64,000 nucleotides of DNA from Streptomyces sp. Q6 (GTDB taxonomy: Bacteria > Actinomycetota > Actinomycetes > Streptomycetales > Streptomycetaceae). Position numbers and translations under genes: made by a program. The notes below the pieces were generated by a model. That model searched no databases and had not been told where the DNA came from. It saw only the letters and a program-made list of their open reading frames with translations. Positions 20,371-33,002 of the stretch are shown here, piece after piece. The number at the start of each line of letters is the position of its first letter. Position 1 is the stretch's first letter. The stretch is from assembly GCF_036967205.1 (NCBI RefSeq), contig NZ_CP146022.1, positions 1,364,001-1,428,000 of the forward strand, in the 5' to 3' direction.

Positions 20371-20710
20371 GCCTACGTCACCTCGGATGTCGAACTGTCG
20401 GATACGGACCGGTGAGGAACCTAGTCGCCCCACACCTGGTGAGCAACGAGCAACGCGATTACCTGCGCTGGCCTCTTCGCTCTCGTCGGAGACTAGCGGC
20501 CAAGGCCGCCTGAGTCAGCGAGAACAGAGGAAAAGTCCTGGTCAGCCTCGCTCGAGCCCTACATTTCGGACATAACGACCGGTAATTCGGTCAGGATTCG
20601 GACGCCTGGCCAAAGGTCGGCACGGAGTGCCACCCCCGTACCGACCCCGCACCGGCCTCCGGCCGACCTCCGGCGGACCTCCGAGCGACGTCGCGGGCCG
20701 CTCGGCGGAG
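20371..20710. other. Intergenic region between pyrF and sihF
   Basis: The 340 bases carry no gene I can support. They hold the sihF promoter (20418-20446), a tandem GAGCAAC pair just behind its -35, a small GCGGCC-AA-GGCCGC hairpin near 20499-20512, and GACCTCCGGC-type repeats at 20652-20695 directly behind the pyrF stop that may act as its terminator. Confidence 0.55.
20418..20446 (-). promoter_or_regulatory. Probable sihF promoter
   Basis: On the minus strand TTGCTC (20441-20446), a 17-base spacer and TAGGTT (20418-20423) fit a vegetative sigma (HrdB-type) promoter. Transcription would begin near 20411, about 40 bases before the sihF GTG. Confidence 0.5.
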
Positions 20711-21577
20711 CTACGCGACCGCTTCCCGCACCTGGTCCGCGAAGCGCACCGCCGCGTCGCGCAGGGCGGCGACCGAGGGGCCCTCCTTGAGAACGCCCCG
20801 GCTCACGTTCGGTACGACGTTGCGCGCGGCGGCGCCGAACACCGTCGGGAGATCGGCGGCCGTCGCACCCTGCGCGCCGATACCGGGGGCGAGGAGGGGA
20901 CCGTTGATGTCGAGGTCGTACGAGGACAGGTCCCCGAGCGTGGCGCCCACGACAGCGCCGAAGGAGCCCATCGGGGACTCCCCCGCGTTCTCCGCGGCGA
21001 GGTGCGCGAGCATCGTCGCGCCGACGTTGCGGCCGTCGGCACGGACCGCGTGCTGGACCTCGCCGCCCTCGGGGTTGGAGGTGAGCGCGAGGACGAAGAG
21101 TCCGGCGCCGGACTCGCGCGCGAGCTCCACGGCGGGCTTCAGCGACCCGTAGCCGAGGTAGGGCGAGACCGTCAGGGCGTCCACGAACAGCGGGGAGTCC
21201 TTGCGCAGGTACGTCTCCGCGTACGCGGCCATGGTCGAGCCGATGTCGCCGCGCTTGGCGTCCATGACGACGAGGGTGCCCGCGGCGCGCAGCTCCGCGA
21301 CGGCCTGCTCCAGGACGGCGATGCCGCGCGAGCCGAACCGCTCGAAGAACGCCATCTGCGGCTTGACCACGGCGACCGTGTCGGCCAGCGCCTCGACCGT
21401 CGTGCGCGTGAAGGATTCCAGGCCCGCGATGTCGTCGTCCAGGCCCCAGGAGGAGAGCAGGGCGGCGTGCGGGTCGATGCCGACGCAAAGCGGACCGCGC
21501 TCGTCCATGACGCGGCGCAGACGGGCGCCGAAGGGTTCACCCGAGAGATTCTGGTCGGACGACGGGAGGGCGGTCAT
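20711..21577 (-). CDS. pyrF: Orotidine-5'-phosphate decarboxylase
   Basis: This 288-residue enzyme converts OMP to UMP, the last step of the pathway. It belongs to the long type-2 group found in actinobacteria: GPLCVGIDPHAALLSSWG, VVKPQMAFFERFG, the catalytic VVMDAKRGDIGSTM (Asp-Lys-x-x-Asp), and LLAPGIGAQGATAADL. Its ATG overlaps the pyrD stop by four bases, so the two are coupled. It is the last gene of the pyrimidine cluster. Confidence 0.95.
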   Translation of the reverse strand: MTALPSSDQNLSGEPFGARLRRVMDERGPLCVGIDPHAALLSSWGLDDDIAGLESFTRTTVEALADTVAVVKPQMAFFERFGSRGIAVLEQAVAELRAAGTLVVMDAKRGDIGSTMAAYAETYLRKDSPLFVDALTVSPYLGYGSLKPAVELARESGAGLFVLALTSNPEGGEVQHAVRADGRNVGATMLAHLAAENAGESPMGSFGAVVGATLGDLSSYDLDINGPLLAPGIGAQGATAADLPTVFGAAARNVVPNVSRGVLKEGPSVAALRDAAVRFADQVREAVA

Positions 21578-22683
21578 GCGGCGTCAGCCTTCTTCCGGAC
21601 ATCGGCGCCGATCGCGTCGGCGAGGGTGGCGTACGGGCTCGTACGGAGGCGGGCGGCGAGGCCCTTGTGGATCGCGCGGGCGTAGAACGGGCCCTCGTAG
21701 ATGAAGGCCGAGTAGCCCTGGACGAGGGTGGCGCCGGCGAGGATGCGCTGCCAGGCGTCCTCGGCGTTCTCGATGCCTCCGACGCCCACGAGGGTGATCC
21801 GGTCCCCCACGCGCGCGTAGAGGCGCCTGAGGACCTCCAGGGAGCGTTCCTTGAGCGGCGCCCCGGACAGGCCGCCGGTCTCGTCGACGACATCGCCCTT
21901 CGTGACGAGACCTTCGCGGGAGATCGTGGTGTTCGTGGCGATGACGCCGTCCAGACCCAGCTCGACGGCCAGGTCGGCGACCGCGTCGATGTCCTCGTCC
22001 GCGAGGTCGGGGGCGATCTTCACCAGGAGCGGGACGCGGCGGGAGCGGACCGAGCGGTCGGCGGCCTCGCGCACGGCGGTGAGCAGCGGGCGCAGCGCCT
22101 CCGTGGCCTGGAGGTTGCGCAGGCCGGGCGTGTTCGGCGACGACACGTTCACGACGAGGTAGTCGGCGAAGGCGGCGAGGCGCTCGGTGGACTTCACGTA
22201 GTCGCCGACGGCCTCGGCCTCGGGGACGACCTTGGTCTTGCCGATGTTGACGCCGACCGTGGTCCTGAAGACGGGGCTGCGGGAGGCCAGACGGGCGGCG
22301 ACGGCCAGCGAGCCCTCGTTGTTGAAGCCCATGCGGTTGATCAGCGCGCGGTCCTGGACGAGGCGGAACAGGCGCTTCTTGGGGTTGCCGGGCTGCGGCT
22401 CGCCGGTGACGGTGCCGATCTCGATGTGGTCGAAGCCGAGCATGGCCATGCCGTCGATCGCGATGGCATTCTTGTCGAAGCCCGCGGCGAGGCCGAAAGG
22501 ACCGTGCATACGAAGGCCGAGGGCTTCGGTACGCAGCTCCTTGTAGCGCGGCGCGAGCGCGGCCGCCACGAAGGTGCGCAGAACGGGGGTGCGGGCCGCG
22601 AGGCGGATCCAGCGGAAGGCCAGGTAGTGGGCCTTCTCGGGGTCCATGCGCTTGAAGACGAGGTTGAAGAACAGCTTGTACAT
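21574..22683 (-). CDS. pyrD: Dihydroorotate dehydrogenase (quinone), class 2
   Basis: The 369-residue flavoenzyme oxidises dihydroorotate to orotate and passes electrons to quinone. The N-terminal helical segment MYKLFFNLVFKRMDPEKAHYL is the membrane-associating part of class 2 enzymes. Core motifs are HGPFGLAAGFDKNA, EIGTVTGEPQPGNPKKRLFR, INRMGFNNEG, NVSSPNTPGLRNLQ with the catalytic Ser, and ATNTTISREG. The ATG at 22683 has AGGACG upstream. A perfect 14-base hairpin at 22725-22757 separates it from carB, so pyrD-pyrF may be expressed below the level of the upstream genes. Confidence 0.95.
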   Translation of the reverse strand: MYKLFFNLVFKRMDPEKAHYLAFRWIRLAARTPVLRTFVAAALAPRYKELRTEALGLRMHGPFGLAAGFDKNAIAIDGMAMLGFDHIEIGTVTGEPQPGNPKKRLFRLVQDRALINRMGFNNEGSLAVAARLASRSPVFRTTVGVNIGKTKVVPEAEAVGDYVKSTERLAAFADYLVVNVSSPNTPGLRNLQATEALRPLLTAVREAADRSVRSRRVPLLVKIAPDLADEDIDAVADLAVELGLDGVIATNTTISREGLVTKGDVVDETGGLSGAPLKERSLEVLRRLYARVGDRITLVGVGGIENAEDAWQRILAGATLVQGYSAFIYEGPFYARAIHKGLAARLRTSPYATLADAIGADVRKKADAA

Positions 22684-22724
22684 GGCTGACGTCCTATAGG
22701 TGCTCATGAGGCGGTGGGCTCATG

Positions 22725-22757
22725 AAGAGGGGGACACCGTTCCGGTGTCCCCCTCTT
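22725..22757 (-). terminator. Perfect hairpin between carB and pyrD
   Basis: Arms AAGAGGGGGACACC (22725-22738) and its exact complement (22744-22757) flank a five-base loop, seven bases after the carB stop. It looks like a terminator inside the pyrimidine operon, possibly partial. Two GCTCATGA copies lie between it and the pyrD start. Confidence 0.75.
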
Positions 22758-22763
22758 GGGCTG

Positions 22764-26064
<3,301 letters not shown>

Positions 26065-26072
<8 letters not shown>

Positions 26073-27207
26073 GCTGGCCCTCCATCAGGGAAACGAAGCG
26101 GTCGAAGAGGTACGCGGCGTCGTGCGGGCCGGCAGCAGCTTCGGGGTGGTACTGGACGGAGAAGGCCGGCTGGTCGAGCAGCTGGAGGCCTTCGACGACC
26201 TGGTCGTTCAGGCAGACGTGGGAGACCTCGGCGCGGCCGAAGGGGGTCTCGCTCACCTTGTCGAGCGGCGCGTCCACGGCGAAGCCGTGGTTGTGCGCGG
26301 TGACCTCGACCTTGCCGGTGGTGCGGTCCTGCACCGGCTGGTTGATGCCGCGGTGGCCGTATTTGAGCTTGTACGTGCCGAAGCCGAGGGCGCGGCCGAG
26401 GATCTGGTTGCCGAAGCAGATGCCGAACAGCGGCGTCCTGCGGGCGAGGACGGCGGTCATCAGCGCGACCGGGCCCTCTGCGGTGGCCGGGTCGCCCGGG
26501 CCGTTGGAGAAGAAGACGCCGTCGGGGTTCACGGCGTACAGGTCGTCCTCGGTGGCGGTCGCCGGGAGCACGTGCACCTCGATGCCGCGCTCGGCCATGC
26601 GGTGCGGGGTCATGCCCTTGATGCCGAGGTCGACGGCGGCGACGGTGAACTTCTTCTCGCCGATCGCCGGGACGACGTAGGCCTCCTTGGTGGCGACCTC
26701 CTCGTACAGGCTCAGGCCCTTCATGAGGGGCTGGGCCTGGACCTTCTCGACGAGCTCGGCGTCGGTGGCCAGCGCCTCGCCGGAGAAGATCCCGGAGCGC
26801 ATGGAGCCGCGCTCGCGCAGGTGGCGGGTGAGCGCGCGGGTGTCGATGCCGCTGATGCCCACGATGTTCTGGGCGACCAGCTCGTCGTCCAGCGAACGCT
26901 TCGCGCGCCAGTTGGACGGGATGCGGGCGGGGTCGCGCACGACGTAGCCCGAGACCCAGATGCGGCTCGACTCGTCGTCCTCGTCGTTCCAGCCCGTGTT
27001 GCCGATCTGCGGGGCGGTGGCGACCACGATCTGGCGGTCGTACGACGGGTCGGTGAGGGTCTCCTGGTAGCCGGTCATGCCGGTGGAGAACACGGCCTCG
27101 CCGAAGGTCTCCCCCACGGCCCCGTAGGCGCGGCCGCGGAACACCCGGCCGTCCTCCAGGACGAGAACGGCAGGAGCCTTCGTGGCTCCCCTGGTGGAGG
27201 TGGTCAT
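26065..27207 (-). CDS. carA: Carbamoyl-phosphate synthase small chain (glutaminase)
   Basis: This 380-residue subunit releases ammonia from glutamine for CarB. The class I amidotransferase triad is visible: Cys in [17 protein letters not shown], and His/Glu in [15 protein letters not shown]. The CarA-specific N-terminal domain carries [20 protein letters not shown] and the linker holds FFSNGPGDP. The ATG at 27207 has GGAAGG upstream and overlaps the stop of the preceding gene (ATGA). It overlaps carB by eight bases. Confidence 0.96.
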
Positions 27208-27773
27208 CGTGCGGTGCCTTCCGTCGTTTTGGTCATCTTGTTGAGGGTCTCGACCCATGCGGCCTGCTCGGCGGCGTGGTCGGAGCGGAACCCGGAGTCG
27301 ATCAGCCGGTCGCCGTGGGCCCAGGTGACGATCAGCAGACCGCCCTCCGTGAGGACCTTGCCCGCGATGCCCTTGTCGAGCCGGGCCTCGCGCACCGCGT
27401 CCAGCGGGATGAAGAAGTCGGCGGCTCCGGGGCGTACGACATCGAGTCCCGCGTCCGTCAGCGCCAGCTCGACACGGCTGCGGGTTCCGAGGCCGTGCGC
27501 CACGATGCGGTCGAGCCACTGCCCCGCGGTGGTGGAGCCGTGGTACCGGCCGCTCAGCTCAAGTCTGGCCGGACCGCGCCCGTCCGGCGCGCTGGGCAGC
27601 GGCGGCAGGTCGCCCTGGAGCGTGCCGCGCCACTTCCAGCCCTGGCGCATCAGCCAGTAGACGAGCGCGATGAAGAGCAGCAGACCGACGATCCAGCCGA
27701 TCCGGTCGGGCCAGTCCGTCACGTCCGCCGACTTCTGATCGGCGGCCAGCTGGACCAGGTGCAGAGGTGTCAC
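27204..27773 (-). CDS. Conserved membrane protein of the pyrimidine operon, unknown function
   Basis: The 189 residues hold one transmembrane helix (about 25-42, [18 protein letters not shown]) followed by a soluble domain of about 130 residues, rich in beta structure: [71 protein letters not shown]. It recalls a PH-like domain on a membrane anchor, but I cannot name a function. Start GTG overlaps the pyrC stop and its stop overlaps carA, so it is fully embedded in the operon. This gene is conserved at this place in Streptomyces. Confidence 0.75.
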   Translation of the reverse strand: MTPLHLVQLAADQKSADVTDWPDRIGWIVGLLLFIALVYWLMRQGWKWRGTLQGDLPPLPSAPDGRGPARLELSGRYHGSTTAGQWLDRIVAHGLGTRSRVELALTDAGLDVVRPGAADFFIPLDAVREARLDKGIAGKVLTEGGLLIVTWAHGDRLIDSGFRSDHAAEQAAWVETLNKMTKTTEGTAR

Positions 27774-29059
27774 GCGAGCTTCCCGTCGGCGAGGGTGGCC
27801 TTGCCCCGCAGCCAGGTGTGGGTGACGCGCCCCGGCAGCTCACGGCCCTCGTACGGGGTGTTGCGGCTGCGGGAGGCGAAGCCCGCGGGGTCAACGGCTC
27901 CACGGTAGTCGGCATCCACGAGGACGAGGTTGGCGGGCTCACCTGCCGAGACGGGACGGCCGTGACCCTGCGCCCGTCCGATCTCGGCGGGCTTCACGGA
28001 CATCCGGTCGGCGACCCCGGCCCAGTCGAGCAGCCCGGTCTCCACCATCGTCTGCTGGACCACGCTGAGCGCGGTCTCCAGGCCCACCATGCCCATGGCG
28101 GCGGCGGCCCACTCGCAGTCCTTGTCCTCGTGCGGGTGCGGGGCGTGGTCGGTGGCGACGATGTCGATGGTGCCGTCGGCGAGCGCCTCGCGCAGCGCCA
28201 TGACGTCCTTCTCCGTCCGCAGCGGCGGGTTCACCTTGTAGACCGGGTTGTACGACCGCACGAGCTCGTCCGTGAGGAGCAGGTGGTGCGGGGTGACCTC
28301 GGCGGTGACGTCGATGCCGCGGGACTTCGCCCACCGCACGATCTCGACGGACCCGGCGGTCGACAGGTGGCAGATGTGCACGCGCGAACCGACGTGCTCG
28401 GCGAGCAGCACGTCGCGGGCGATGATCGACTCCTCGGCGACGGCCGGCCAGCCGCCCAGGCCCAGCTCGGCGGAGACGGTGCCCTCGTTCATCTGTGCGC
28501 CCTCGGTGAGGCGCGGCTCCTGGGCGTGCTGCGCGACGACGCCGCCGAAGGCCTTCACGTACTCCAGGGCGCGGCGCATGATCACGGCGTCGTGGACGCA
28601 CTTGCCGTCGTCGGAGAAGACGGTGACGCCGGCGGCGGACTCGTGCATGGCGCCCAGCTCGGCGAGCTTCTGGCCCTCCAGGCCGACGGTGACGGCGCCG
28701 ATGGGCTGCACGTCGCAGTAACCGGACTCCTTGCCGAGCCGGTAGACCTGCTCGACGACGCCGGCGGTGTCGGCGACCGGGAAGGTGTTGGCCATGGCGA
28801 AGACGCTGGTGTAGCCGCCGGAGGCGGCGGCCCGCGTGCCGGTGAGGACGGTCTCGGAGTCCTCGCGGCCCGGCTCGCGCAGGTGGGTGTGCAGGTCCAC
28901 GAGGCCCGGCAGGAGGATCTTGCCGTCGGCCTCGACGACCTCGTCGACGCCCTCGGCGGACAGGCCACCGCCCACCTCGGCGATGACGGCACCGTCGATC
29001 AGGACGTCCTGCGGCTCGCCGCCGAGCACCTTCGCACCACGGATCAGGATCTTGCTCAT
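27770..29059 (-). CDS. pyrC: Dihydroorotase, class I
   Basis: This 429-residue zinc amidohydrolase cyclises carbamoyl aspartate to dihydroorotate. Metal-binding motifs are LPGLVDLHTHLREPGRED near the N-terminus, a HAQEPRLTE segment, HICHLSTAGSVE, and DIVATDHAPHPHEDK with the catalytic Asp. Length fits the bacterial class I enzymes. It follows pyrB by five bases and overlaps the next gene by four. Confidence 0.96.
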   Translation of the reverse strand: MSKILIRGAKVLGGEPQDVLIDGAVIAEVGGGLSAEGVDEVVEADGKILLPGLVDLHTHLREPGREDSETVLTGTRAAASGGYTSVFAMANTFPVADTAGVVEQVYRLGKESGYCDVQPIGAVTVGLEGQKLAELGAMHESAAGVTVFSDDGKCVHDAVIMRRALEYVKAFGGVVAQHAQEPRLTEGAQMNEGTVSAELGLGGWPAVAEESIIARDVLLAEHVGSRVHICHLSTAGSVEIVRWAKSRGIDVTAEVTPHHLLLTDELVRSYNPVYKVNPPLRTEKDVMALREALADGTIDIVATDHAPHPHEDKDCEWAAAAMGMVGLETALSVVQQTMVETGLLDWAGVADRMSVKPAEIGRAQGHGRPVSAGEPANLVLVDADYRGAVDPAGFASRSRNTPYEGRELPGRVTHTWLRGKATLADGKLA

Positions 29060-29064
29060 GTCGT

Positions 29065-30042
29065 TCAGTTCCCCTCGGTACGGGTGTGCGTGACGGCGGG
29101 CTCGTTGCCGCCCAGAAGCAGGTAGAGGACGGCCATCCGCGTGTGGACGCCGTTGGCGACCTGCTCGATGACCGTGCAGCGCTCGGAGTCGGCGACCTCG
29201 GCGGTGATCTCCATGCCGCGGACCATCGGGCCGGGGTGCATGACGATGGCGTGGTCCGGCATCTTCGCCATGCGGTCGCCGTCGAGTCCGTAGCGGCGCG
29301 AGTACTCGCGCTCGGTCGGGAAGAAGGCGGCGTTCATGCGCTCGCGCTGCACCCGGAGCATCATCACGGCGTCGGACTTGGTGAGCGTGGAGTCCAGGTC
29401 GTACGAGACCTCGCAGGGCCAGGACTCGACCCCGACGGGCACCAGGGTGGGCGGCGCGACGAGGGTGACCTCGGCGCCGAGCGTGTGCAGCAGGTCGACG
29501 TTGGAGCGGGCGACGCGGCTGTGCAGCACGTCGCCGACGATCGTGACGCGCTTGCCGTCGAGACCCTTGCCGATCCCGGCGTCGCGGCCGACGAGGCGGC
29601 GGCGCATGGTGAAGGCGTCGAGCAGCGCCTGCGTGGGGTGCTGGTGGGTGCCGTCACCGGCGTTGATGACGGGGGCGTCGATCCAGCCGGAGGTGGCGAG
29701 CCGGTACGGGGCGCCGGACGCGCCGTGCCGGATGACGACGGCGTCGACGCCCATGGCCTCCAGGGTCTGCGCGGTGTCCTTCAGGGACTCGCCCTTGGAG
29801 ACGCTGGAGCCCTTGGCGGCGAAGTTGATGACGTCGGCGGAGAGGCGCTTCTCGGCGGCCTCGAACGAGATCCGCGTGCGGGTCGAGTCCTCGAAGAAGA
29901 GGTTGCAGATGGTCCGCCCGCGCAGCGCGGGCAGCTTCTTGATGGGCCGGTCGGCGACGCGGGCCATCTCCTCCGCGGTGTCGAGGATGAGGACGGCGTC
30001 GTCGCGGGTGAGGTCGGCGGCCGAGATGAGGTGTCGCATCAT
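29065..30042 (-). CDS. pyrB: Aspartate carbamoyltransferase catalytic chain
   Basis: The 325-residue enzyme joins carbamoyl phosphate and aspartate. The carbamoyl-phosphate site reads [13 protein letters not shown] and the catalytic segment [17 protein letters not shown]; the aspartate loop is [10 protein letters not shown]. No regulatory chain (PyrI) is near, as usual in actinobacteria. Two ATGs stand side by side at 30042 and 30039 behind GGAG; I use the first. pyrR lies 116 bases upstream. Confidence 0.96.
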   Translation of the reverse strand: MMRHLISAADLTRDDAVLILDTAEEMARVADRPIKKLPALRGRTICNLFFEDSTRTRISFEAAEKRLSADVINFAAKGSSVSKGESLKDTAQTLEAMGVDAVVIRHGASGAPYRLATSGWIDAPVINAGDGTHQHPTQALLDAFTMRRRLVGRDAGIGKGLDGKRVTIVGDVLHSRVARSNVDLLHTLGAEVTLVAPPTLVPVGVESWPCEVSYDLDSTLTKSDAVMMLRVQRERMNAAFFPTEREYSRRYGLDGDRMAKMPDHAIVMHPGPMVRGMEITAEVADSERCTVIEQVANGVHTRMAVLYLLLGGNEPAVTHTRTEGN

Positions 30043-30158
30043 CGGGGGTGCTCCGTAAGGAAGTTCAACCGTAAGGAAGTCGGGTGATGTGGGGCATACG
30101 GGCGCGCGAGGGCACGCCTTCGGGCCGCACGGAGGTACGCGTACGGCGGAAGGGAGTG

Positions 30159-30763
<605 letters not shown>

Positions 30764-30884
30764 CGGACCTTAAAGGACGTCGGAATTGCGCCATCCACGT
30801 TACCAGGCCCTCAACATCGCTGATCACCCCCCTGGAGGTGCGAGAACGCCCGTTTTGGGAGATGGTCGGTACGGACCATTCGGC

Positions 30885-30914
30885 TTGACGCGGCCAAGTA
30901 ACGCTGCGTAACCT
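30885..30914 (+). promoter_or_regulatory. bldD promoter
   Basis: TTGACG (30885-30890), an 18-base spacer and TAACCT (30909-30914) make a plausible vegetative promoter. Transcription would start near 30921, about 54 bases before the bldD ATG. BldD boxes cover the -10 and the start region. Confidence 0.55.
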
Positions 30915-30926
30915 CACAGTGAGTTA
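30899..30926 (+). promoter_or_regulatory. Two BldD boxes in the bldD promoter
   Basis: The first, TAACGCTGCGTAA (30899-30911), fits the BldD consensus tnACncWgnGTnA completely. The second, TCACAGTGAGTTA (30914-30926), fits with one deviation. Their centres are 15 bases apart and they lie over the -10 and transcription start, as expected for the known autorepression of bldD. Confidence 0.7.
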
Positions 30927-30974
30927 CCAGCCACGCGGCGGAGCCGCACAGTGATGCAGTGTCCGGGGAGCTAT

Positions 30975-31475
30975 ATGTCCAGCGAATACGCCAAACAGCT
31001 CGGGGCGAAGCTCCGTGCGATCCGCACCCAGCAGGGCCTTTCCCTCCACGGCGTCGAGGAGAAGTCCCAGGGACGCTGGAAGGCGGTCGTGGTCGGGTCG
31101 TACGAGCGCGGTGACCGTGCCGTGACCGTGCAGCGCCTTGCCGAGCTGGCGGACTTCTACGGCGTGCCGGTGCAGGAGCTGCTGCCGGGCACCACCCCGG
31201 GCGGGGCCGCCGAGCCGCCGCCGAAGCTCGTGCTCGACCTGGAGCGCCTGGCCCACGTGCCGCCGGAGAAGGCGGGCCCGTTGCAGCGCTACGCGGCGAC
31301 GATCCAGTCGCAGCGCGGTGACTACAACGGCAAGGTGCTGTCGATCCGCCAGGACGACCTGCGCACCCTCGCGGTCATCTACGACCAGTCGCCGTCGGTC
31401 CTCACCGAGCAGCTGATCAGCTGGGGCGTGCTGGACGCGGACGCGCGGCGTGCGGTGGCGCACGAAGAGGTCTGA
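30975..31475 (+). CDS. bldD: BldD, c-di-GMP-dependent developmental repressor
   Basis: This 166-residue master repressor keeps Streptomyces in vegetative growth. The N-terminal XRE-type HTH (about 1-70) starts MSSEYAKQLGAKLRAIRTQQ and includes KAVVVGSYERGDRAVTVQRL. The C-terminal domain (about 80-166) contains the c-di-GMP signature RGD-x8-RQDD (in QRGDYNGKVLSIRQDDLR), through which tetrameric c-di-GMP joins two BldD subunits. SD GGGGAG precedes the ATG at 30975. It is divergent from pyrR and autoregulated through the boxes at 30899-30926. A long hairpin follows at 31503. Confidence 0.97.
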   Translation: MSSEYAKQLGAKLRAIRTQQGLSLHGVEEKSQGRWKAVVVGSYERGDRAVTVQRLAELADFYGVPVQELLPGTTPGGAAEPPPKLVLDLERLAHVPPEKAGPLQRYAATIQSQRGDYNGKVLSIRQDDLRTLAVIYDQSPSVLTEQLISWGVLDADARRAVAHEEV

Positions 31476-31502
31476 GCGAGCTTGTAGCGAAGAAACGTCA
31501 CA

Positions 31503-31540
31503 GCCGAAGGGGTGGAGCCGTCCGGCTCCACCCCTTCGGC
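31503..31540. terminator. Bidirectional terminator between bldD and PLP decarboxylase gene
   Basis: Perfect 17-base arms (31503-31519 and 31524-31540) enclose GTCC. It lies 27 bases past the bldD stop and 16 bases past the stop of the convergent gene. Confidence 0.9.
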
Positions 31541-31556
31541 GTTCCCCGGTGACGAC

Positions 31557-33002
31557 TCACGTCTGGTAGAGCCGCCCGATGACCTCGGGCAACAGCCGTT
31601 CGCTCAGTCGCGGCGGCAGTGCCTGGAGAACCGCGAGCACCGGTGCCATCCGCTCGGGCAGCCGGCCGCCCTCGCCGACGCCCGCGAGGGCCAGGGCCAC
31701 CTCGACCTCTTCCGGCGTCAGCGCGTCGGGATCGAGCCCGGCGGCGGCCTCCACGATCGCCGGGTCGACCCGCACCGGCCCGGCCTCGCGCGCCCGCCCC
31801 ACCGCCTTCTCCAGTTCGGCGAGCAGCAGCCGTACGGTCTCCTCGCCGGCGACGGCCGCGGTCACCGTCAGATGCAGGTTCGCCGGGGAGGAGCCGAACG
31901 CCGGCTGCGGCTGGAGGTACCAGCCGCTCCCCCGCATCTCGTCCGCCACGACGAAGACGTCGAGGTCCGGGTCGTCGGAGGCGACGGCGAGCAGCGACGC
32001 CTCGGGGCGGGCGAGCAGGCGCAGCCCCTCGATCCGCCGGACGCCGTCGGCGAGGGTGTGGGTCGCCCGGTGTACGCGCGTCGACAGCGCCGCGTAACCC
32101 TCGGAGCCGACGCGCTCCGTCACCGCCCAGGCCGCCGCGAGCGGTCCGGCCGACTTGGTGCCCTGGAGGGTGGAGTTGACGACGGGGTAGCCGGGCCAGG
32201 ACGCGTGCGCGAACCAGCCGTGGCGGCGCAGCTCGGCGTCCCGGAAGAGCAGGAGCGAGGCGCCCTTCGCCGTGTACGCGTACTTGTGGAGATCGACGGA
32301 GAGGGACGTGACACCGGGCACGTTCAGGTCGAACTCCGGTATCTCCGGCGCGTCCTGGGCAAAAGCCTCGGTGCTCGTCCGCAGATGGCCGAGATACCAC
32401 CCCCCGATGCACGCGTCGACGTGGCAGAGCACCCCGCGCCGCGCCGCCTCGGCCGCCACCTCGCGCACCGGGTCGATGACGCCGTGCGCGTAGGAGGGCG
32501 CGGAGACCACGACGAGCGCGGTGCGGTCGGTGAGCGCGGCGCCCATGGCTTCGGGATCCGCCTTGAAGGTGACCGGGTCCACGGGCACGGACACGACCCG
32601 GAGGCCGAAGAGTTCGGCGGCCTTGTGGAACGCGGCGTGCGCGGTCTCGGGCAGGACCAGCTCGGGCTCGGTCACACCCCGGACGGCGCGCGCGTGCCGA
32701 CGTGCCGTGAGGACGGCGAGGAGGCAGCTCTCGGTACCGCCGCTGGTGAAGGTCCCCGCGGTGCCGCCGAGAAGTGCGGTCGCCCTGCGCACCAGGTCGT
32801 TCTCCAGCTCCACGACGCTCGGGAACGCGGTCATGTCGAGCCCGTTGACCCCCGCGAAGGCGGCCTGCGCGGCGCTCGCCAGTTCTTCGAGCCCGTCGAG
32901 CCCGGAGTCGTACACATAGGCCATCGTGCGTCCGCCGCGTACGGGCAGATCGCCGGCGCGCAGGGCGGCCAGCCGCTGGAGGATCGGGTCGTCGGTCGTC
33001 AT
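31557..33002 (-). CDS. PLP-dependent decarboxylase/lyase (sphingosine-phosphate lyase or glutamate decarboxylase superfamily)
   Basis: The 481-residue group II PLP enzyme carries GTFTSGGTESCLLAVLTAR (cofactor phosphate), the PSYAHGVIDPV segment, CHVDACIGGWYL with the PLP-binding Asp, and SVDLHKYAYTAKGASLLLFR with the Schiff-base Lys. The H-K-Y-A-Y/x-x-K-G form is closer to sphingosine-1-phosphate lyases than to common amino-acid decarboxylases. The substrate is not known; Streptomyces does not make typical sphingolipids, so a phosphorylated amino alcohol or an amino acid is equally possible. Its ATG overlaps the stop of the MFS gene (ATGA), linking the enzyme to a transporter. Confidence 0.85.
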   Translation of the reverse strand: MTTDDPILQRLAALRAGDLPVRGGRTMAYVYDSGLDGLEELASAAQAAFAGVNGLDMTAFPSVVELENDLVRRATALLGGTAGTFTSGGTESCLLAVLTARRHARAVRGVTEPELVLPETAHAAFHKAAELFGLRVVSVPVDPVTFKADPEAMGAALTDRTALVVVSAPSYAHGVIDPVREVAAEAARRGVLCHVDACIGGWYLGHLRTSTEAFAQDAPEIPEFDLNVPGVTSLSVDLHKYAYTAKGASLLLFRDAELRRHGWFAHASWPGYPVVNSTLQGTKSAGPLAAAWAVTERVGSEGYAALSTRVHRATHTLADGVRRIEGLRLLARPEASLLAVASDDPDLDVFVVADEMRGSGWYLQPQPAFGSSPANLHLTVTAAVAGEETVRLLLAELEKAVGRAREAGPVRVDPAIVEAAAGLDPDALTPEEVEVALALAGVGEGGRLPERMAPVLAVLQALPPRLSERLLPEVIGRLYQT

